NCBI GenBank assembly: GCA_964384585.1
Contig: CAYLME010000196.1
Location: 1-6,102 of the forward strand
Length of the DNA stretch: 6,102 bases
Direction of reading: 5' to 3'
DNA from: DASTYK01 sp964384585
GTDB lineage: Bacteria > Gemmatimonadota > Gemmatimonadetes > Longimicrobiales > RSA9
In this document: positions 1 to 5,285 of the stretch, one piece after another
Position numbering within the stretch: the stretch's first letter is position 1
Layout of the letters: every line of letters begins with the position of its first letter
Program-made: the position numbers and the translations under genes
The notes under the pieces: model-generated
Databases searched by the model: none
Seen by the model: only the letters and a program-made list of their open reading frames with translations
What the model was told of the DNA's origin: nothing

Positions 1-1407
1 GATGAGACCTTCGTCGTCGATCTCGCGGATGGTGAGGGAGTCGCGCTCGAGGTCCGAAATCGACGCGCGGGTCTCGAGCGAACGGAGGACCTCGTAGAGT
101 GAGTGTGCCGCACGCGCGGCGGTCTGGCGTTCACGCTGCGCGTGGTACTGCTCCGCCTTGTTTCGATCTTCTACCGATAGCTCCAGGCGTTCGAACACCG
201 GCGCACGCTGCACCGCCTCAGTGAACGCGATCGGATCCTGCCTCGCCTCGATGACGTAGACCTCCGGCACCTGCGAGCGCACCCAGTCGCGTTCCACCGG
301 ATTGTCGTCGAGGAACGCGACCGAGTCGATGCCGACGTTCAGCTCCGCGGCAATCGCACGCAGGTTCGTCACCTTGTCGTCCCAATTGATACGGATCGCC
401 GCGAAGTCGGACGGCCTGAGGAGCATGCCAGGGTGGTCCCGGAGCACGGCCATCGCATCCGACTCGTTATTCTTGCTGCAGATGGCGAGCAGGATGCCTC
501 GCCGCGTCAGCGCCTTGAGCGTGCGCTGCAGCCCCACGTACGCCGAGCCCGGGTACTCGGTACCGAGCGTCACGCCCGCGGGGCCGTCCTCGCCGACGAT
601 GCCACCCCACAGCGTGTTGTCGAGATCGACCGCGAGCACCTTGCACACGCGTCCGCTGAGCGGGTGCAGGTAGCGCATGTACTCCGCCGCGAGGGCGTCG
701 AACGCCTCGGACCTCAGGGGAACCCGCATCGCGAGGTTCTTCCGCAGGTCGCTCCATGCCGCGCGCCCATGCCGCGCGGTGAGCGCGTCGTAGTCAAGCA
801 CGTAGACCCCGCGGTGGGCGGCGACACCCTCCGCGAGCAGTCGGTTGCAGAGGGCGATCGCGTGACGCTGTCGGGCCCCGGCCCTACCGTCGAGCAGGCC
901 GTCGACCGCATCCGCGGGCTGCTCCAGCGAGTGCACGATGACTGTCGCCGCGTGCCGCTCACGGAACGTGCCGATCCATCCCGCCAGTCGCGAGGCCGCG
1001 TCACGCGCTTCCGCTTCGAGGTCGCCCTCCGCATGCCACAAGCGCGGCGCGTGATCGCACGCGAGCGAAGCGACAACCACCACGTCGGGGCCGAACTCGT
1101 CGACCGCGCCTCTGCTCAGGAGGGGCTGGGCGATCACGTTGTGACCTCCAACCATCACCGTCAGATCGATACCCGCGGCGTAGGCGCGCGCACGCAGCAG
1201 CGGGACCACCGGCTCGATCGTGAACGATCGCAGGACGGCCATCCGCAGCGGCGTCAGTCGGAGGGACGGCGCCAGCCGCTCGAATCGCGACACGGCGAAG
1301 GCAGCCGCCGCCGTAGACGTGTCCGCCCGCAGGAACGCGCGCAGATACCGCGCGGCGGTGACGGGATCACCGTCACTGACGGCGCGGTCGATGTCCTCGC
1401 GAGTCAT
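1..1407 (-). CDS. FkbH-like HAD-IIIC family protein (3' end cut by window)
   Basis: The frame is open for 469 residues from the ATG at 1407 to the left edge, with no stop in the window. The N-terminal region (about 50-250) is the FkbH-type domain, with LRSFTIEPVVPLLRARAYAAG (broken around 59-79), VGGHN (86-90) and FGPDVVVVA (105-113). The HAD domain starts near 256 with motif I DLDNTLWGG (261-269; Asp261, Asp263), then ICSKNNESD (309-317), Lys345 in NWDDK and FLDDNPVERDWV (366-377). A typical FkbH region follows, including RAPVFERLELSVEDR (401-415). Full-length relatives are often around 600 residues with a GNAT-like C-terminus, which would lie outside. Characterised FkbH relatives take a glyceryl group from 1,3-bisphosphoglycerate, dephosphorylate it and load it on an acyl carrier protein; relatives also occur in glycan clusters. 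The ATG follows the SDR stop after 2 bp. AGGA abuts the ATG directly, too close for a normal SD, so coupling is likely. Confidence 0.93.
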   Translation of the reverse strand, partial: MTREDIDRAVSDGDPVTAARYLRAFLRADTSTAAAAFAVSRFERLAPSLRLTPLRMAVLRSFTIEPVVPLLRARAYAAGIDLTVMVGGHNVIAQPLLSRGAVDEFGPDVVVVASLACDHAPRLWHAEGDLEAEARDAASRLAGWIGTFRERHAATVIVHSLEQPADAVDGLLDGRAGARQRHAIALCNRLLAEGVAAHRGVYVLDYDALTARHGRAAWSDLRKNLAMRVPLRSEAFDALAAEYMRYLHPLSGRVCKVLAVDLDNTLWGGIVGEDGPAGVTLGTEYPGSAYVGLQRTLKALTRRGILLAICSKNNESDAMAVLRDHPGMLLRPSDFAAIRINWDDKVTNLRAIAAELNVGIDSVAFLDDNPVERDWVRSQVPEVYVIEARQDPIAFTEAVQRAPVFERLELSVEDRNKAEQYHAQRERQTAARAAHSLYEVLRSLETRASISDLERDSLTIREIDDEGLI

Positions 1408-1409
1408 TC

Positions 1410-2600
1410 CTACATCACGCCGCCGCCGGCGACGGGTATCTCGGCGCCGTGGATGTACGCGCCCGCGCGGCTCACGAGCATCGCCACCACCGCCGCCACG
1501 TCGTCGGGCAGCGCGAGGCGACGGAGCGGCGTCTGCATCGCGAACACCTTCCGCATGCGCTCCGGAACATCCGCAATCAGATCGGTCTCGGTCATCGCCG
1601 GCGAGACCGTGTTCACGCGCACGCCCTTTGGGCCGAGTTCCACCGCCGCGGCACGGGTGAGCGCCGAAAGCGCCGCCTTTGCTGCGACGTATCCGGCGAG
1701 GTTCGCCGGGGGCACGGCCCACGTGTGCGTCGAGCCGATGTTGATGATGTGCCCGCGGCCCCGTTCGGCCATGCCCGGGCCAACGGCCCGGATGCAGTTG
1801 AACGCGCCTCGCACCTGCGTGTCGAGGTGCGCTGAGAAGTCGGACCACTCCATCTCGAGCAGCGGCTTCTGCGCGGTGGGGCCCGACGCGTTGTTCACCA
1901 GGATCTCCACGGGCGCGCCGAACCGCTCTGTGGCATCGGCCACCATCGTCGCCACCGCGGCGTCGTCACTCACGTCGGCGCGGAACGTCAGCGCCCGGCC
2001 ACCCGCGGCCTGCACGGCGGCGGCGACGGCGGCGGCGCGGTCGTCGCTGCTCCGGTAGTTCACGATGACCCGGTGGCCAAGCGCGCCGAGCGCGAGTGCG
2101 ATCGCGGCGCCGATGCCGCGCGAGGCTCCGGTCACCAGCGCCACGCGCGATTCACCCGAAGCCGGAGTCTCCGGCCGATGCTCTTCGAGAACCATGACTC
2201 TCCCGTGCCCCTTCAGGACGAGCGTCCCGTGCTGGTTGGATGCGGTCACGCCGATGACCAGGGTGCGTGTCGCCTCGGACTTGTGCTCGATGCGGACGAC
2301 GAACTCGACTTCGTCGCCCACGAGCACCGGGACGAGGAAGTTAAAGTCCTGCTGAAACCAGAGCGCGCCGGGTCCGGGCAGTCGCGTGCCCACGATGCTC
2401 GAGATGTACGCGGCCGACAGCATGCCGTGCGCCACGCGACGGCCGAACCGCGTCCGGGCCGCGAACGCCTCGTCGACATGCAGCGGGTTGTCGTCGCCGG
2501 ACACGCGCGCGAAGGCATCGATGTCCTCGGCCGTGATCCGCCGCCGCAGGCGCGTCTCGTCGCCCACGGTGATGGACTCGAACGCCTGGCGGCTGCTCAA
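1410..2600 (-). CDS. MaoC hydratase / FabG-like SDR reductase fusion protein
   Basis: This is a 396-residue two-domain protein. The N-terminal hot-dog domain (about 5-138) carries the MaoC/(R)-hydratase signature SGDDNPLHVDEAFA, with Asp36 and His41 spaced as in the catalytic pair, then HGML (58-61). After a short linker (about 139-150, EEHRPETPASGES) comes a classical SDR with TGASRGIG (157-164), NNASG (236-240), Ser290, Tyr304 and Lys308 (YVAAK), VNTVSPAMTETD (329-340) and a glycine-rich C-terminus. Such domains act on acyl-CoA or acyl-ACP: the SDR reduces a 3-ketoacyl thioester to the 3-hydroxy form and the MaoC domain hydrates or dehydrates the 2-enoyl/3-hydroxyacyl pair. One protein could therefore do two consecutive steps. 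The position of the usual SDR tetrad Asn (vNlxG) appears to be Gln262 (DTQVRG). I chose the TTG at 2600 because it overlaps the upstream TGA as TTGA and has a purine-rich stretch ahead. An ATG at 2666 would add 22 residues without an SD site. Confidence 0.9.
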   Translation of the reverse strand: MSSRQAFESITVGDETRLRRRITAEDIDAFARVSGDDNPLHVDEAFAARTRFGRRVAHGMLSAAYISSIVGTRLPGPGALWFQQDFNFLVPVLVGDEVEFVVRIEHKSEATRTLVIGVTASNQHGTLVLKGHGRVMVLEEHRPETPASGESRVALVTGASRGIGAAIALALGALGHRVIVNYRSSDDRAAAVAAAVQAAGGRALTFRADVSDDAAVATMVADATERFGAPVEILVNNASGPTAQKPLLEMEWSDFSAHLDTQVRGAFNCIRAVGPGMAERGRGHIINIGSTHTWAVPPANLAGYVAAKAALSALTRAAAVELGPKGVRVNTVSPAMTETDLIADVPERMRKVFAMQTPLRRLALPDDVAAVVAMLVSRAGAYIHGAEIPVAGGGVM

Positions 2601-3634
2601 TGCAGTTCTTTCTTTCCGGTGCTCGTCACGATTGGGATGTCCCGCATCCAGAGCTGCTTCTGCCATACGTGGCGGTTGTTGCAGTACCAGTCCGCTGTGC
2701 GGGCGAGGCCGGCGCTGAAGTCCACGGCGGGCTCCCAGCCGAGCAGCCGCTTGGCCTTGTCCGCGTCGCAGGTGTGCCGGAACACCTGTCCAGGCCTGTC
2801 ACCGACGTAGGTGACCAGGTCCGCCGAGCATCCCATCTGCTCGACCACACGGTGCGCGATCTCGGAGATGCTCAGGCTCGTGCCCGTGCCGACGTTGATC
2901 ACCTCGCCGCGCACGCGGTTGACGTCGCAGTGCGCAATGCGGTCGATGGCCTCGCACGTGTCGCCGACGTAGATCCAGTCGCGCTGCGCGGAGCCGTCGC
3001 CGTGCACGCGCAGCTTCTCGTTGAGCAGGCAGCTGGTCACGAAACGGGGCACGGCCTTCTCGAGGTGCTGGCGCGGCCCGTAGTTATTGAACGGCCTCAC
3101 GATCACTGCCGGAATCTGGTAAGTCGCCCAGTAGGAGTACACCAGACGATCCGCGCCTGCCTTCGCGCTCGCGTACGGGCTCAGCGGCATCAGCGGGTGG
3201 TTCTCGTCCATATGCGCCGATTCCGCCGTGCCGTACACCTCGGACGTCGAGATGTGAATGAAGCGTTCGATGCGCTCCGCCGAGCGGAGCACGGCGTTTG
3301 CGATGACCTGCGTGCCGAGCACGTCGGTCTCGAAGAAGTGGTAGTTGTCGAAGATGGACCGCGTGACGTGCGTCTCGGCGGCGAAGTGCACGACCACGTC
3401 GGACCTCCGGACCAGGCTGTCGACGAGCGCGGCGTTCCGCACGTCGCCGTACCAGAACTCGATGCGCCCGGACGAGGACGCCGACTGAAAGTCAGTCGGC
3501 AGGTTGTCCACGCTGCCCGCGTACGTCAGCAGGTCCAGCACGAGGATCCGGTAGTCCGGATACTTGTTGTAGATGTGGTGGACGAAGTTGCTGCCGATAA
3601 ACCCGGCGCCTCCGGTGACCAGAAACGTCTTCAC
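2597..3634 (-). CDS. Extended-SDR NDP-sugar 4,6-dehydratase/epimerase (RmlB-like)
   Basis: This is a 345-residue NAD-dependent extended SDR. It has the Rossmann glycine motif TGGAGFIGSN (7-16), LLTYAGSVDNL (35-45, RmlB-like), HFAAETHV (83-90), STSEVYG (129-135), the catalytic YASAK (Y154, K158), RPFNNYGPRQ (180-189) and a nucleotide-sugar binding GDGSAQRDWIYVGD (212-225). The C-terminal DADKAKRLLGW is also RmlB-like. Members convert an NDP-hexose to a 4-keto-6-deoxy sugar or epimerise or decarboxylate related sugars. The nucleotide and sugar are not determined. Canonical RmlB has Thr-Asp-Glu in the active site; here the triad is Thr130-Ser131-Glu132, as in GDP-mannose 4,6-dehydratases and several UDP-sugar enzymes. 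A strict dTDP-glucose 4,6-dehydratase label is therefore unsafe. The start is the GTG at 3634, which overlaps the WbqC stop as GTGA and has a strong AGGGGAG nine bases upstream. The protein then opens with the expected MKTFLVTGGAGFIG. Confidence 0.93.
   Translation of the reverse strand: MKTFLVTGGAGFIGSNFVHHIYNKYPDYRILVLDLLTYAGSVDNLPTDFQSASSSGRIEFWYGDVRNAALVDSLVRRSDVVVHFAAETHVTRSIFDNYHFFETDVLGTQVIANAVLRSAERIERFIHISTSEVYGTAESAHMDENHPLMPLSPYASAKAGADRLVYSYWATYQIPAVIVRPFNNYGPRQHLEKAVPRFVTSCLLNEKLRVHGDGSAQRDWIYVGDTCEAIDRIAHCDVNRVRGEVINVGTGTSLSISEIAHRVVEQMGCSADLVTYVGDRPGQVFRHTCDADKAKRLLGWEPAVDFSAGLARTADWYCNNRHVWQKQLWMRDIPIVTSTGKKELH
2606..2617 (-). promoter_or_regulatory. Purine-rich ribosome binding region before the TTG start of the MaoC-SDR gene
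   Basis: GGAAAGAAAGAA on the minus strand ends five bases before the TTG at 2600. It is only a loose match to a Shine-Dalgarno sequence, but nothing comparable precedes the alternative ATG at 2666. Together with the TTGA overlap it supports the TTG start. Confidence 0.45.
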
Positions 3635-4329
3635 GATTGCGAGCTCCCCTGTTCCAGGATGGACCGGCTCTCGCCTCCACAGTTCAGGAGGAGATCGATC
3701 GCCGAGAGATAGGGCACGAATTCGCCGTGCAGTTGCGGATAGACAGGGTGGCGATACTCCTGCCAGCGCACCTCGATGCCGTGCCGCGCGAACAACTCCA
3801 CATCAAGGTAGTCGTTCGCCGCGTCGCCACTCAAGTACCGGCGCGCCCCCAGGTGCAGACAGAGGTTCAGCAGGCGCTCCGACTTGTCGCCGGCGATGCC
3901 CAGCGCTGACGAGCGGTAGGTCTCGCGCTCGATGCCGAGCCACCCGGCCATGAGCGTGACCACCGCGATGTCCAGCTCCGCGATGTGCGTCCACTCCCGC
4001 AGCAGCAGCGCCTCGAGCTCCGGCAGGTAACGCTGCGCCCACGGCGCCCGGGCATAGTACTGCTGCAGCGTGCGCACGTGCTTGCGTGCCCACGGCGTCC
4101 GTGTGTCGATCCTGGCATCCATGATGCGCGGCTGCTGCTGCCCGTGGTGCAGCACGGGCACGGTGAGCCACATCGCGCCGCCCGGCCCCTTCACGCGGTT
4201 GCGGTTGCGCCACCCGTGTTTGTCGTACTGCACGTCGTCGTAGTAGACGAACACGTCGGAGCGCCGCATCTGGTCGAAGAACCCGAGCCACGGCAGATAG
4301 CCGGGCTGCAGGACCACGAGGGTCTTCAT
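3631..4329 (-). CDS. WbqC family protein
   Basis: This is a 232-residue soluble protein with the whole WbqC-family signature. QPGYLPWLGFFDQ lies at residues 8-20, DDVQYDKHGWRNRNRVK at 31-47, a YLSG turn at 165-168, and the C-terminal HPVYPQL (194-200) plus FVPYLSAIDLLLNCG (204-218). The family takes its name from an O-antigen cluster protein and is commonly proposed to be a transferase that modifies sugars. The exact reaction is not something I can read from the sequence. I set the start at 4329 because the conserved family N-terminus (MKTLVVLQPGYLPW) begins there, the ATG overlaps the preceding stop as ATGA, and GAAAGG lies nine bases upstream. An upstream in-frame start at 4368 would add 13 unconserved residues inside the previous gene. 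Its position between a membrane protein and a nucleotide-sugar SDR supports a role in surface-glycan modification. Confidence 0.93.
   Translation of the reverse strand: MKTLVVLQPGYLPWLGFFDQMRRSDVFVYYDDVQYDKHGWRNRNRVKGPGGAMWLTVPVLHHGQQQPRIMDARIDTRTPWARKHVRTLQQYYARAPWAQRYLPELEALLLREWTHIAELDIAVVTLMAGWLGIERETYRSSALGIAGDKSERLLNLCLHLGARRYLSGDAANDYLDVELFARHGIEVRWQEYRHPVYPQLHGEFVPYLSAIDLLLNCGGESRSILEQGSSQS
3644..3650 (-). promoter_or_regulatory. Shine-Dalgarno site for the GTG start of the NDP-sugar SDR gene
   Basis: AGGGGAG on the minus strand lies nine bases upstream of the GTG at 3634, within the last codons of the WbqC gene. It is the strongest ribosome binding site in the window and decides the GTG start. 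Confidence 0.75.
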
Positions 4330-5285
4330 GACGACGCGCCTTTCGCCGAGGGCCGCGCCTGCAGCCACGCACCGTAGCCCAACACGCTCAGCGCGAGCGA
4401 ACAGCCGAAGACGATGAGCGCGAGGCTGACGGAGGTTTCCTTGGGCACGCCGATGGCGGTGAACAGAAGGTAGTGCAACTGCTCACGCAGCCCGATGCCG
4501 TTCAGCGAAATCGGGACGTTGACCAGCACCGAGAGGCTCACCACCGAGCTCATGACCGCGGGCAGTCCCGCGGGTGCCCCCGCCATGTCGAAGTACGCGG
4601 CATAGAGGAGGGCCGTCAGCGCGGCGTAGACCAGCACGACCCCGCCTGACACGAGCAGGGTTCGCGGGCGGCAGCCGCCTCGCTGCACGAACCCCGCGAA
4701 GCGCTCGACGCCGGCGACGACCCCTCCGAGCCGGCCGCGGCGAAGCGCCCCGGGCACGAGCCGCTCGACCGGCACGAGCCGGACCGCGAGCAGGATGCCG
4801 CCGAACGCGATGGCGAGTGTGGTCAAGAGGCTCCGGCTGACGGCAAGCAGCGGGGACGGCGCGCCCGCGTACCACGCGAGCGACGTGCCGAAGACGGACA
4901 ACCAGAAGAACCCCAGGAAGCGGTCCACGAACACGGACGCACCGACCTCGACGTATCCGAGGGTGCGGCCGAGATAGTACACCTTCGCGGCGTCGCCACC
5001 AACGGCCGTGGGCGCCAGGTTCCCGAAGAACAGCCCGATGAAGTACTGCCGCAGCACGTCGCGATAGGCAACCTCGAAGCCCAGACCTTCCAGCACCGTC
5101 TTCCACCGCCACGCATACAGCAGCTGCCCCGCGGTGACGGCCGCGAGCGCCGACGCGAAGAACCACGGCGACACGGCCCGCAGCGTGCTCCCGAACTCGC
5201 GCCAGTCGAAGCGCCGGAACAACAGCCACAGGAGCAGCGCGGTGCCCGCGAGCTGCACCGCCACGATGACATGCCGGCGCGTCAT
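4326..5285 (-). CDS. UPF0104 / LPG-synthase-TM family integral membrane protein (putative flippase-like)
   Basis: This is a 319-residue, very hydrophobic protein with roughly eight predicted membrane segments, the first near residues 6-23 and the next near 40-58. Two family signatures are clear: NLAPTAVGGDAAK (89-101) and NVPISLNGIGLREQ (256-269), the latter being the P...NGxGxRE motif of the lysylphosphatidylglycerol synthase transmembrane domain family. No C-terminal soluble aminoacyl-transferase domain follows, so it is not a full MprF. Stand-alone members are common in glycan and glycolipid clusters and are often annotated as flippase-like, but their biochemical role is poorly defined. 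It probably works at the inner membrane on the lipid-linked product of the cluster (inference). I chose the ATG at 5285 because it overlaps the upstream TGA as ATGA. An in-frame GTG at 5306 would overlap by more and is less likely. An AGGAG at 5306-5310 lies about 20 bases before the ATG, so initiation is probably coupled. Confidence 0.9.
   Translation of the reverse strand: MTRRHVIVAVQLAGTALLLWLLFRRFDWREFGSTLRAVSPWFFASALAAVTAGQLLYAWRWKTVLEGLGFEVAYRDVLRQYFIGLFFGNLAPTAVGGDAAKVYYLGRTLGYVEVGASVFVDRFLGFFWLSVFGTSLAWYAGAPSPLLAVSRSLLTTLAIAFGGILLAVRLVPVERLVPGALRRGRLGGVVAGVERFAGFVQRGGCRPRTLLVSGGVVLVYAALTALLYAAYFDMAGAPAGLPAVMSSVVSLSVLVNVPISLNGIGLREQLHYLLFTAIGVPKETSVSLALIVFGCSLALSVLGYGAWLQARPSAKGASS
4339..4344 (-). 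promoter_or_regulatory. Ribosome binding site of the WbqC gene
   Basis: GAAAGG on the minus strand sits nine bases before the ATG at 4329, inside the end of the membrane-protein gene. It favours the 4329 start over the upstream in-frame start at 4368. Confidence 0.6.

Noticed and set aside
1413..1430. GC-rich GCC/GGC run at the MaoC-SDR/FkbH junction considered as a terminator or regulatory hairpin
   Set aside because: It encodes the conserved glycine-rich C-terminus of the SDR, has no following T-run, and lies only a few bases before the next start.
1975..2045. A GCC/GGC-rich tract resembling a trinucleotide repeat
   Set aside because: It encodes the Ala-rich helix of the SDR domain (around AAAVAAAVQAAGG) in high-GC codons and is not a clean tandem repeat.
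433..2058. A 541-codon open frame on the plus strand, antisense to the FkbH and MaoC-SDR genes
   Set aside because: Its product is Arg/Ala/Pro-rich with no recognisable domain. It spans a two-gene junction on the other strand and fits the stop-poor antisense frame expected of GC-rich coding DNA.
2600..3712. A 370-codon plus-strand open frame antisense to the NDP-sugar SDR gene
   Set aside because: Its Val/Arg/Asp/His-rich composition is typical of a reverse-complement shadow of a GC-rich gene. The minus-strand gene has clear SDR motifs across its whole length.
3803..4372. A 189-codon minus-strand frame overlapping the WbqC gene
   Set aside because: It is an Arg/Ala-rich shifted reading of the same DNA without motifs, whereas the WbqC frame carries the full family signature.
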